Source of the DNA: Aphanomyces cochlioides | Lineage: Eukaryota > Oomycota > Saprolegniomycetes > Saprolegniales > Verrucalvaceae | Length of the DNA: 64,000 bases | Direction: 5' to 3' | Assembly: GCA_019828595.1 (NCBI GenBank) | Contig: JAHQRK010000001.1 | Location: 124,001-188,000, forward strand | Shown: piece after piece, positions 41,701-54,000 of the stretch | How the letters are laid out: each line of letters starts with the position of its first letter | Position numbering within the stretch: position 1 is the first letter of the stretch | The notes under the pieces: generated by a model | What the model was told of the DNA's origin: nothing | What the model saw: the letters and a program-made list of their open reading frames with translations, nothing else | Database searches by the model: none | Position numbers and translations under genes: made by a program

Positions 41701-43495
41701 GATTCTTCAAGTCGACAGTGCGACTTGATCCGTCTCGGAGGATTTTCACGCGGACATGTTTGCGACGCGTGTCGAAAGAATCGACTTCGGCGAGAACCCA
41801 CGTCTCGGCTTCGTCGGGGACGTAGCAAAGCATGCCAGGGACGCATCCATTGACATTCTTCGTTTTCTTGTCGGCGCCACCACGAGCAGACTTTTGCTCA
41901 GCCTTGATGGCCGCCTGGACTTTCATGAAGCGTTGTCGCGCTGCTTCCTTGTCAAACACAGGGCGGGACGTCGGTAGATAGGTCTGGCGCTTTCGAACCC
42001 AATTGAAGGAGCCCGATGAGCGCGGACAACGAAGAGATTTGCTCACTTTTCTGGCCGCGGGAAGGCTTTGGACTGCTGGCCTGAAAGTTGATTTAGCTGG
42101 AGCTGATGGCTTGAAACCAGTCGACGTGTTGGACATGAACGCCGTAAGTTTGGACACAGGAGCCGCTGAGGAAGCAGCTGGCGGGGCAGAACTCGGGACT
42201 TTGGCAAGAAAACCTGCCAGTTTATTGACTGGTTTGGCTGCCGGGGGAGCTGTCGAGACGGGCGGATTAGGTTGAGATGGCTGTGGCGCCGCTTTGACCG
42301 GTGTTGGAGCAGGCGTGGGTGCCTTGAGAGTAACAGCGGGCTTTGGAACTGGCGCAGGCGTGCTTTGTGGCAGAGGTTTCGTAGGGGAAGGAATAGCCGC
42401 CTTCAGCGTGACAGTCTGTGCGGGAACTGGCGGTGGACTCGACAGAGGTGTCTTCTGCAGTGAAGAGTGAACTTTTGGCGATGATGGGGGAGTCAAAATG
42501 TCGTCGTTTTGAGTTTGTGGTGGTTTCGGTGCGTTCTGCATGAGAAGCTTGGCTAAATTAGAGCGAGGGTCATTCGGGCGAGGCTGTGAAAGTGGCGGCG
42601 AGTCTGTTGCAGAAGCCGTTGTCACTGGCGCTTTGGCCTCTGGGTTGATCGTCAGTGCGACCTTGGGCGTTGAGTTCACAGGGCTTCGCGCCGAAGTCTT
42701 GGGCGGGCCGCGTGGTTTGCTCATGTGAATATTGACTGGTTCAGGCAGCGGCTGCTCCTTTGGAGGCGACGGTGGCGATTCAGAGGACATCCTTCGTGAC
42801 GACGGGGCCGGAATGACAACTGGAGGAGTAATGGGTGTCTTGGCAAGAAAAGCAGCCATTTTATTTTGAGGGGGTGCCGTCGTTTGCGGTGGTAGCGCAG
42901 GCTTGGGTGGCGACGCTGCCACGGGGGACTTGATTTCTGGAATCTGTTGCATAAAGGCAGCAAATTTGGACGACGAGCGGTATTCCCGGACGACAAAGCT
43001 TTCAGCGATGTCTTCGTTGTCGTCGTCGTGGAGGTCGCCCAGCCCAGAGTCGTCACTCGACCAGCCTTCCGAGTCACCACTGTTTGATCTCAACGAGCGT
43101 GGGCTGTGATCTGGAGGGCATGCGACGGACGCTCGAATCTCTTCGGCAAACATCTCATAGAGGGCCGAGAGTGTGCGGAGGATCACTTCGGGGTTATCGC
43201 CCCACAGCAAGTCGTCTGGCGTGAATAAATCTTGCTCTGGGACTTGCATGCGCTGGGCCCATTGGAGAAAGCCTGTAATGTTCTCCTTGCAGTGAAATGT
43301 CGTCTTGAGTTTGTTGACTCGAATCGCCGCATTGAGTGAATTCGCAAGTTTACACAGAATCTGCCCATCTTTCAGAAGCGCGATAATATCGCCTTCCATG
43401 CGCATATCTGTTGTCGCTTCGATCCATTCCTGGATATGTTCTAACCGAACTGCCATCGACGACGTCGTGCGCGGTGACTTGGCAGAAAATTGCAC
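38725..43495 (-). CDS. CH-domain myosin heavy chain
   Basis: An actin-based motor protein. Exons on the minus strand: 43495-40985, 40940-40765, 40720-38725; both introns are 44 nt and phases fit, giving 1,560 residues. An N-terminal calponin-homology-like domain (about 14-118, EHIQEWIEATTDMRMEGD, FLQWAQRMQVPEQDLF) precedes a long Pro/Ala/Lys-rich linker (about 150-500). A small beta-rich SH3-like region follows (about 555-610). The motor head spans about 627-1340: P-loop GESGAGKTETT (about 735), switch I NDNSSRFGKF (about 785), switch II DIFGFEDF (about 1004). About three IQ-like helices follow (1352-1420, KIVLGFIARRKLARQ), then a short coiled coil at the C-terminus. All nucleotide-binding motifs are intact, so an active motor is expected. 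The CH domain could add actin or other binding. Confidence 0.93.
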
Positions 43496-44002
43496 TATAA
43501 TCGACTCGACAGTTCTGTTTTTACATTGTTCTAGAAATTCGCATTCACATTGGGTGAAAATTCGCCAATTGCATCCAATTTAACGGCAAAGTGCACTTTT
43601 CATTGATGGTAAATCTTGAAATTGGAGAATTATCAGCCAATTCCAAAGGCAAGGTCGTTAGCTTGGCGTTACACATGGAGGGCAGATAAGCCGACGAAGA
43701 GAAGCCAATGACTTGGGAGAAGCCGACAAGATGGAGATGGCGGCGGAGGTTGTGTGAGAATTGCCGACTTTTCTAAGAATATATCTCGCAATGCACGACG
43801 ATACTGTAGATGAGCTTTTTTCCATGGCGATGGTTTGCAATGGCGACAACGACATGGCGTAGATTTCGAGATAGAACCAGCAGATATGTCGTCAGCACCG
43901 TTTCAACAGGCACAAGTAGCTGTGGACTCGGTGTATGTCACACTTGACATGAGAATTCGTCACATGTTTGAAATGCCACGGTCGTGTTTCTCGCACATCC
44001 AG
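43496..44002. other. intergenic, myosin promoter region
   Basis: About 500 bp between the ankyrin-kinase stop and the myosin start, both on the minus strand, so it should hold the myosin promoter and the kinase 3' end. No strong core promoter match was found. Confidence 0.45.
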
Positions 44003-47000
44003 CTACTTCAATATCTCGCCTCTCTCTGTCGTGATCGACCACTCAACTTGACCGTTTTGCTGACGACGCAAAGGCTTGAGGCCACCATAAGACATTTCTG
44101 GATCGTGCTTTTGGAAAAAGGAATTCACTTGAGACTCGTCGCACTGGATGGATTGCATGGCATCGTGGATGCGGCCAAGGGCGTCTTGGATCGGAGCCAA
44201 CAATGCTTCGGACCACGGAGGAATGCCAGGAATACCACAGAGATCCTCTGTCGATGAGAGATCTCTCATGACCGAGAAACTGATTTGAAGCAATGGCAGA
44301 CTGTACGCTTCGCTCATTTTCACTTCGAGTGGGTAGAGATCGTTGGCTGGTGGAATGATCGCCTTGTGCGTTCTTTCGTCCACGAGATAGAGGAAGAATC
44401 GTGAATCCTTCCTGGAGTTCATAAATGCAGGTACAGACGGCATAGCAGCGCCAACTTCGAGCACAAAGGCCACAAGACGACACTGAATCGCAGCAGCAAA
44501 GGAAGCTTGAGCGAATGATTCTTGCGTCAGACGGACTGGTAGAAGCAAAAACTTGGTCGGGACGTCAGCGAGATTACTCTGTGAGGACGCATGGCGTTGC
44601 AGCGCTAGATCAGGGAGGATTGAAAAGGTATCATGTAGGGATTCTGTGGCTGTAAAGAAGGGATGAACTCGCACAGCCTCCAGCTCTAGCCGCTGATTTG
44701 GATCCACACGTAGCAATCGTCGAATGAGGTCACGAGAGTGTGGTTCAGGTACTTTGGCGGTGATCTCGGTATCTAGAGCTTCAACTGTCCAAGACATTGC
44801 AGCTGTCCAAAGCGCTGGTGCTAGATTGTCGTCACGATTCGTTGGTAAGAGGGAGAAGCTGTCACGGCTACAAAGTCGTAAGAACATGCATCCAAGCGAC
44901 CACAGATCTACTGCTGGGGATGCCAGAACAAGGTCAAACGGTAGCGGTGGTAGTTCGCATGCTAATGCAGCGTAAGACTTGACCACAATATTGTCAGAGC
45001 TGGGTTTGACGTTTTCCCAGAGATCCTTTTGGTCAGCTAGGCCTCTCCATGCCATACCCCAATGCCGTTGATGAGCCTTGCGTACCTTCAGACTTGGTAG
45101 ATGGCAGAACATTTCTATCTCGTCAAGTGAGCGAAAACAACGCTAGCTTGTACCTGGCGGCAGCACTCCTGAGCTCACCTTGGCACCAAGTGGAGCCCCA
45201 AACCTTGCAGATGCATCCAAGTCGATCAGTTTGAGTGAATCCTTTAGTCGTTAAGATCGCCGTGAGCGATTCCTTGCTCATGCAAATTGGCAAGCGCATG
45301 AACAACTTGGGACATCAAACTTCGAATTTCACTGGGCGATGGTCGCTCTTTTGTGAAAATATCTTCCAGACTGCGGTCTGCAGGAGGGAGGACAAGCATG
45401 TATGGATAAGCTTCCAGCGGGGTTGAATCTATCACAGTCCATTCAACAACGCTTCGCTGCACCACTTCTTGCTCAATAGATGGCAGAGTTTGGACAACAT
45501 AAGTAGCACTAAGATTGAACGTCTTGCGAGATGCTATTTCCAGCTCAAATTCATGTTGATGCTTCATAAACTTGAGCGCGACTTTGTACTTGACTCCAAA
45601 TTTTTCACTGCAGCAGCGCATGAAATCTGCCTCCGTTAATGTGCCGTTGCGCTGCTTATCCCAGGTACGAAAAAGGTCTTCCCAGTTCTAGCACGTTAAG
45701 CTGATGAAACATCTTCAATTGATTCAACTTACCACTGGACTACCACGTTGGCGAAGATAGAGCTGCTGCATACATAGAGTAAAAGCTTCCAGACCGATGC
45801 GACCATCCCTGGCGTGGTGATGAAATAGCTGATTGTACAGACCCTGATCATACGCATTAACGACAACAGACGTCACACTTTTGTGGATGGGACGATCAGA
45901 AAAAAGTTCGTATCGGCCACAAAAGAATAGATTTTCATAGAAGAACTGCCGAGTCGATGCGTCTGTGATACTGAGCACTTCGCGGCCATGTGGATCTCGT
46001 AATGTAGCAAACTGTCGAAATATTCGAGCTTCGGTACAGTCGCAGACATTGGTAGGTGCAGTAGTTTGCGCGTGGTTTCCAAGCGAATATTCTGTGGCAA
46101 GATAAAACTACCATCTTGGAATTTTGTCCATGAATGTTCATGATGCGGTCGATTGATGAGAAATCCCACTTCTTGATACTGGCCATTCACAAAGTCATCG
46201 TCGATTTCCACGTCAAATGGTAGATCCGCTGATAGTAAATTGAGCGCAGCAGGAATAGTTAAATGTGGTCCAACGAGCTCCAGAATCAATTTGTCCTACG
46301 AAACAGTAAGGTCAATATGAAAGGATTGATCAAACATACTTGGAAGACCACTTCATGTGGTTTAATGTACTCGAAACAAGCAACAGCACACGGATAGGCC
46401 TTCTTTTCGATACTGGCCATGTATGGCGTCATATTTCGCGTTTCATTGATAAGATTAGCGTTTGCACCAGTTTTCAGCAAGAACCGAACCATTTCTTCGT
46501 GTCCTTTATTCGCTGCAATCCAAAGCGGTGTATTCCCGTACTAAGTTGATAAGACTTGTTCACCCTTCGATCATACCTTGGATTGTTCAATATTTGCACC
46601 GCATTTGATCAGAACCTTGGCGATACTGCAGCTGCCTTTAAACGCTGCAGCCCAGAGCGGTGTGCGTTCGAACTAACGAAGGTGAAGCTTGAATAAATTT
46701 TAACAGCATACGAAATCTGTCGGATGAGCTCGATTGACATGCGCTCCAAAATCAAGGAGCAGACGAGTGAGGTATTCACTGCCTTCAACTATTGCAAGCC
46801 ACAGCGGCAATTTGTTTTTCTGCAACATATTAATGCAAATATAAGTCTAGGACTTACGTGAATTCCATTGGGATTTGCACCATGTCGGAGTAGTAATAAA
46901 ACTAACTTTGACTGGCCATGACAACATGCCAACCACAAGACCCCTTGCAAATCCTACAACGGGGTGAGCATTATATTTCACATTTTGAGAGACCGAGCCG

Positions 47001-49812
47001 AGAGCTAGTGCTTTGCAAAGAAGTCGACGGGCAATTTTCTCATGTTTTTCGCAGTCAACGATATCAAGGGCAAATTCAATCTGCAGGAAGGAGTTTTATA
47101 TTGGCGAAAAAATTCTAACTCACATCGCGGACGTCTTCTGCTGATTCAAGGAGAATCTCAACCGTACTGTTGTGACCACTTCGAACAGCTGAGACAAAAG
47201 CATTTGTGAAGCACATATGGAAGGGTTTAATCTCCACAAATGTCGAAAGTCAGACATTTTGAAATGACGCCCCTCGTGCTTGCAATTCGTATATTATATC
47301 AACATGACCAACTGAAGCAGCTGCCAGCAGCGGTATTTGACCTGACTAAAATAGATTTGACCACCTTCACCGGTAATAAATACCTTTGGATCGCCTTTAT
47401 TGACGTCTGCACCATGGTTTATCAATTGCCATGTGGCGAGGGTATGTCCATTTGCAATCGCAACACAAAGAGGCGTCTGATGCTTCTACATAAAGAAACT
47501 AGTGATTATTAATCATTAAACTTGCTTACAAAATTTTCTTGGTTCAAATAAGCTCCAGCATTCAAGAGAATTTGAATTGTATCTGCATGACCATGACGCG
47601 CAGCAACCCACAGAGCAGTTGAACCGTCCTATTTAGGTGATAAGAGAGTGATTTGGACTCAGCTTACTTTCGTTGTCATATTCGCATTGGCACCAGCCAA
47701 AATTAAGTCGTGAGTGAGGATTGCATATCCATACTTGGAGGCCAACCAAAGCGCAGTCTCTCCTCCCTACTTCCAAGTTTAGTTTGTGAATTTTTGAACA
47801 GTCTTACAGGATTGCGTTGGTCGACACGTGCGGCAAACGATAACAGTAAGAGGGCAAGTTCTCTGTGTCCTTTTTCGGCCGCAGTCATCAAGGGAGCGTT
47901 TTCACCCACAACTGCTAAGTTTACGTCCGCTCCCGTTCTAAGTAACAGTTCAGCAATGTCTGGGTAATTGGCCGAAACAGCAAAGTGCAAAATCAATTCA
48001 GGAATCTGTCACAAAATTAAAGCAATAAGTTGAAAACATTTTACTCGGTCCTCATTTCTTGATTCAATGTGATGTAAGTGGCGCAATGCATGTTTGAACT
48101 GTTCCAAACATCCCTAAATAGATATTCACATTCGCCAGTAGGCTCTTGGTGCACCTTCGAATCAGGGCTGACATTAGCTCCAGATAATTCAAGCGCACAT
48201 TTCATTAAGAACTCATGAGATTGAAGTGTATTCTCATGTTGTTTTCTTGTGTTGAGGACAAGATCAAGCTTTCCACCCAGTGCTTTTAAAACTGCTGGGG
48301 AATGTTTACCCCGATGTTCATTATTTGTTGCAGATGATTGATTGACCAAGCTCTATCGATATATTTAAACGATAATTGATATTGCTCCATAACTTACCTT
48401 GCGCTGTGAAATTCCGCCGCGCTCTCTGAGCAACCGAAGAACGTTAAGGTGACCACCGTCGTCAGTTGCATCAACGGCCGAGAGACCATCCTACTAATCT
48501 GGTAAAATTTTCAGTTTAATAGGTCTTACCAAGCTCAATAACGAAATATCAGCACCAGCTTCGAGTAAAATTTGAACTAGAGTGATATTTCCATGACTCG
48601 CTGCAATCCACAATGGCGTGCGGTGGTACTGTGACTATTCTTTAGAATTCATTTCATGTGGTTATTACCAGGTAGTCGTATTGATTGATTGCTTCCAAGG
48701 GAATCGAAGCGCATAATAGCCGTACGAGAACTTGATAGCCAAACCAAACCGCCAGCAAAAGTGGAGATTTGCCGCATTTATCTATGGCGCTTGGATTTGC
48801 ACCAAAATCAAGGAATGTCAATGCTAATCCTTGGCATCCAGCTCTAATTGCTCGCATCAGAGGTGTTAGGCCATACTAAAGATGCTTAAGAGGATCACTT
48901 TCAACCGAAGTTACATTGTCGTGCTGGTTGACGTCAGCGCCGTGGATGAGCAAACGATGAGCAACAGTGTCGTTGCCGGTTGATGCACAAATGGCGAGCA
49001 ATGTAGCACCGTTCTAAACACAGTTGCACTTCACAATCGTCCCGAAATGAGACTAAATACCTCATCAATAACTGATTTTGCGTGTGCTCTAACATCGGCG
49101 CCATTATTCATGAGCATGATTGAAATTTCTATGTGTCCTTTTGATACTGCAACACCCAGTGGAGTTTTTCCTGACTAGATTTACTTCGTCATTTACCACC
49201 ATAGAGCCCACATACCTCGTCAATATGATTGACATTCGCTCCTAATTTCAGCATTGCTTTCACGAGGGCATCGATGTCCATCTCGATCGTTCGCAGCAAC
49301 AAAATCTGCTTCAGCTACATCTCAGTTGATACTACAATAACTGCAAATGTTAAGCTTACCGAATAAATATCGTGAGCTTCTTTGGATGATGTTATACTTT
49401 TTAATAACGAAATATTCTCGGCCTACGAAATGCGTCACTTTCGTCAATCCAAACGACAAACATCGAGCTTCTCGTCTGCCACATCTTGTACACACTTGGC
49501 GAGAAAATCGGGTGATTCTAGCAGTTTTTCCTTTGCCTTTCGTTGCAACGAGCTTTCAAAGGACTCTCTTAGCTCCAGCATCGTAGACTGGAACTCATCT
49601 TGACGCCGAGTCGCAATCTGCATCCTTGTCAAAATCAAAGTATGGCATTCCATTGGCGAGTTTGCCATTTCAAGAATGTTTGTTTGGATCAGCACTCCAG
49701 CAACCATAACGACACCAACGATGGCACAAAAAGGCATTGTTGCTTTGAAAGCCTCCCACAGCAGCAAATAGAGACAATATAACTTCGCCACAACGGTCGA
49801 TCTAGCTCTCAT
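44003..49812 (-). CDS. ankyrin-repeat protein kinase with N-terminal TM
   Basis: One large multi-exon gene. Exon 1 (49812-49462, ATG 49812) has a hydrophobic segment (PFCAIVGVVMVAGVLI, about 30-46), probably a membrane anchor. Then come about 16 ankyrin repeats, mostly one per exon of 96-114 nt, separated by 36-47-nt introns (for example exons 49314-49216, 49174-49061, 49013-48915, 47766-47668, 47628-47530, 46672-46577). A family-specific middle domain (FRQFATLRDPHGREVLSITD, then YENLFFCGRYELF) and an EF-hand-like loop (DKQRNGTLTEADF) lead to a kinase domain: VALK Lys, catalytic loop HGDL in place of HRD, LIDLDAS in place of DFG, DLWSLGCMF. A conserved tail ends at 44003. Two weak points are a frame break in the catalytic loop (45244-45256) and an unclear exon junction near 47225-47245. 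Likely signalling at a membrane; substrates unknown. Confidence 0.8.
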
Positions 49813-50719
49813 GCTGTACACTCAACTTCTCGGGCTTGTACATTGCAACCGATGAAGGCAGAGGATATATGCAGTGCGTATTTGCCTGTGGATTCGACTG
49901 ACTAGCAAATTAGCTTTGCATTGGCCACGGAATGAGTGAGGGAATCTTCCTATATCACAACAATGAATATCCCCCGACCAGGTCCTCAAACCTTGGCAGC
50001 TTATTATTTGATAGTCTATTCCTTGAATTGACTTCGCATTCCGAAGGGGGAAGCGTGGGGGCTATGGCTCGTGCGTCAGACTTGAACACAATAGTTTGCA
50101 ATTGACGACAGTTATTAATAACGCTGTCACTTTAAAAGTTTGGCAAAGTTTTTTACGGTACCGACAACATATAATCCGTCAGATATCTGATGTAAACATT
50201 GATTGACGGACGGCACGTCATACTTTGTCAACCTGACTCATTGTTCATTCCGAGGAATCAAAAAAGTCGACCCCCATTGTCAAAGTTTCATTTTGCGTTT
50301 CCGTACTGAAGGCCCTCCGATTCCCCCCCACACACGCTCAAAATAGGCGCAAACTTGCCAACAAGGACCTTGAGAACACCGAGAAGGCTCGACACCTCTC
50401 TGCCTTGGAATTACACTCTCCAAGTGTGTAACTCATCGTGCTTGATTGCATTTTTTCTCGTCCAGCCAGAGACTTACATCTTGTAGTCTATCATCGCATT
50501 CATTTTGCCATATTAACCTCTCCATTATAATTTTATAGAGGTCATCCCGTGGAACAATGACATGCATGTCACTTTGTATTCCAAATGCATCTATTTTTTT
50601 AATTTTCAAATTTTTACATGTAATTAATATTGAATATTGTCAATTTCATTCGAAATTGTGAGGGGGGTCTGAAAAATGTATCGATTTTTCAAATCGATCT
50701 GCAAATCGCTCAGCCAATC
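49813..50719. other. divergent intergenic region, ankyrin-kinase and PI3K
   Basis: No gene seen. The ankyrin-kinase (leftward) and PI3K (rightward) start on either side of 49813-51073, so both promoters should lie in this interval. CCCCCCAC and C-rich tracts occur near 50320, and AT-rich sequence near 50580-50640. Confidence 0.45.
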
Positions 50720-50888
50720 AGAATCGAGTATTTACCTAATTCACGCAAAACACACCCAGACACACGTGTAATTAATTTGGGACGTTTGCCATACTTTCAA
50801 TTTATACTTGACTTCAGTATGATCGAATCGATTTGGAATAGAATTCGATTTTGGTAAAAAAATACAAATTTGGGTGAAAAAGAGAATA
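50720..50888. repeat. dispersed repeat, copy B
   Basis: Matches copy A at 24450-24618 in the same orientation. It ends about 185 bp before the PI3K start codon and is preceded by AGCCAATCAGA, so it may overlap the PI3K promoter. Confidence 0.85.
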
Positions 50889-51073
50889 TTTGTTTTTCAA
50901 TTAAATTCAAGTTTGCATTTTACGGAAATATCAATTTTGAGAGGACAAATGTGCCATGTGTGCATGCTCTCGTCCACTTTGCACGACCAGAAAGTCGCAC
51001 GCCGACAATTGTCGCGCTCCCATTTCAAACTCTTGTGGAATTGCTTGAGCCTTGCTGCTCGTAGTAAGAAAGC

Positions 51074-54000
51074 ATGGGTGGAAAGACCCGTGATGAAGCA
51101 ATGCCGGGATCGCACCGGACGCCGCCTAACAACGACGGCACATCTGCATATACGCCCACGTCAAGACGCACCCGACGATCGCTCTTTGGAGGAAAAGATG
51201 ACGATTACGCTCGTGATAACCAGCAGAGACACTCAATGATAGGCTCTATAACCTCTGCTCCACCTGCCAAAGGCGGCGGCCTCTTTGGTTTATTCAAGAA
51301 GAAGCCAAAGGAACAGTACTTTCCACCAATTTCCCCAAGGAGTTATGCGATTTATGCAGATCGACGACCCATGGAGTTCACATTGATGAATACAAATAAC
51401 ACAGAACTAGTATCAAATGATTCAAGGCAACAGCGATTCGATGACGACGACCCCAAAACCGACGAAAGTGCCGATCGCGTTGCTTTGGGTCGAAATCCTA
51501 CAACTGCTCCTTCGCCACGAGACGCACGACAGAATAGATCGACGTCCGCCCCTACAAATACAGTCGTCCAAAGCACATCATCTTATCCAGTCGGACAAAC
51601 GCTCGACGATGTTCAGGAAGACAATGAGCAGAGATTGGAATCAACAACCTCAGATGCGAATGTGGCGAAACCAAGTCAAAGTCTTCAAGCTTACCTTGAA
51701 AAATATGGTGGTGGCAAATTTGAAAAATCAAGTGCGAAGGAGAAAGAAAGTGAATTGAAATCAAGTCCAGTACCGGCAGCAGAGAGAACCGAACAGAGTC
51801 CAACGATTGGCGATCGTAGCATGGAAGACAGGCCTCGTGTCGTGTTGTATACAGGTCCTGCCATTATAGAGCAACGGCAAGATGTTGTTTCCCCTCAAGG
51901 CTATGCCGCTGATATTAAAGAACCAAACAGCAACGAATATCCCTCAGAATGTCCTTCAGAGTCAAAACCAGTCTCTGGGGGAGTCTCAACAATCGAACCT
52001 ATATCCAGTGCCTCAGCGTTCCAGCAGTTGTTAAACGACGAACAACCAGAAAATATCATGAGCAATATCAGATCGGGTAATATTGCTCAAGAAGATCTAC
52101 AATTGCACCCTCAAGTCACCCACCTTGCCACAACTAAGCAGCAGAACTTGTCCTCAAGCCTGGAAGAGATTAATCTGCCCGAACCTGAGTACAAAATTTC
52201 GCACATTGACGAACCTGAAAGCTACAACGAGCAAGTTGAGACGGCATATTTTGAATCCCCTGTTGGCAGGCAATTTCTCTCAAGCTATCAACAGTTGCCG
52301 CAAACTGAAGAACTTTCTTCTCGGACCAACTTTGAGCAAACATCCCCACAAATGGATATCGCAAATGACGGATACCAACAGCTTGATTCTTTGATTCAAC
52401 AGTCACCATCGAGGTTCCAGTTGGATAAGCAAGACTCCTCATTGGAAAGCAATATGCAGCTCTTCCTGACTCCGTATAATGCACTGGGTAACAGTCAAAC
52501 AATCCTGGATCCACGTGACACTGTGGATGAGGCAGATCAGCCTATCCATCAAAGTCCTCGACGAGAGTTTGTTCCTCCACCTGCTCCCTTGATTCATGGG
52601 TCTTTTGACATCGACAGCGAAAATGACTCAGAAAGCAACGACGAGCTACCTCCTACCATTGTTGTGAAGTCAACGACGAGTGTGGAAGCTGTGGAAAAAG
52701 GCTCTCTTCGATCAACGGGTGATCAAGCATTCTATTCCCCCGAGAGTAGCGAAAAGGAAAGCGACATGCCAACCTTCGTCAGGAGTCTTTCGGCCCCCTT
52801 ATCCTGTGGCCAACCTTCGTCAGGAGTCTTTCGGCCCCCTTATCCTGTACTTGAGAGACTCCATGAAGATCAACACAACATTTCAGCCAACGTGCTTCAA
52901 AATAACATTCCCAGAACAATTGTTGAAGCTGCGGTGGAGGAAGATGACAAGTTTGATGACGAAAACTCGTTACCTTTCGCTAAATATTCAGCAAAATACG
53001 CTGGAAGAGGCTTGGCAGATAGCGACGACGATGATGATGAATACAATGAATTGGATACACTGAGCTCGACTCATGCAGTTCGATCATTCCAGTTGGGCCG
53101 ACCAATGACGAAAACGTCCGCCCCTCCTAGTAGTGATCGACGGGGTTACGAGGAACCCGCGCAACGACTAATTTTTCAAGATCAATTTACTCAAAGATCA
53201 GCGGTACCGGCGTACGACTCAGATGACGAAGATCTCGACAATACTACGCGAGCTGTGAAGTCGTTTCGTCGTTCGGGTCAACAATCTGCTCCCTATCAAT
53301 CGAGAGGAGAAAACCAAAATCAGCTCGGAAATTTCGTCAATGCCCATCAACCACCAAGATCTAATCAAGAGCCATTGAGGGGTAGTCCTGCCCGACATTC
53401 TGGATGGGAAGAAGACGTCGAGGTGCGCCAAAATCCATACCAGTATACCCAAAATGATGGAGTCCGTCTGGCTCCTGTCTCGCAGCGTACGGATTCTTCA
53501 AGAGACGGAAGTGAAGATTTGCGTAACTATGGAGGAAGAATGTCATATACTCCTCCTCGACCCTCTGCTAGAAACCAAAGTTTGCCTCAGAAGTCCACCC
53601 CACCTCCTCGTCATGATGGTGGACGAATGATGAATACACCACCTCAGCAATATATTCCCAACGATGGCCAAGGACCTTTCCAACCATACCGAAACGATGT
53701 AGCAAGAAATGTGAATTCGATACCAAATCGATCACCGTCCCGCGAAGTCGAGAATTACGGGCGAAATAAGGTTCAACAGCCTTATCAACCATCTCGAAAT
53801 GACGGTGGAAGGATGAACACTCCACCTCGTCCATTCCCGCCGAAAGAATCTACCGTTGATCTTCGCTTAGGCTCTGAACAGCCCTATGGATTATCCCGAA
53901 GCCGGGGTGCATCTGTCGATTGTGCCTCAAGTCGAAGTAATGCTAGAATGATGAAGACTCCACCGCGACCAGTTTCTTCACAAGAAGCGTATTCAAATCT

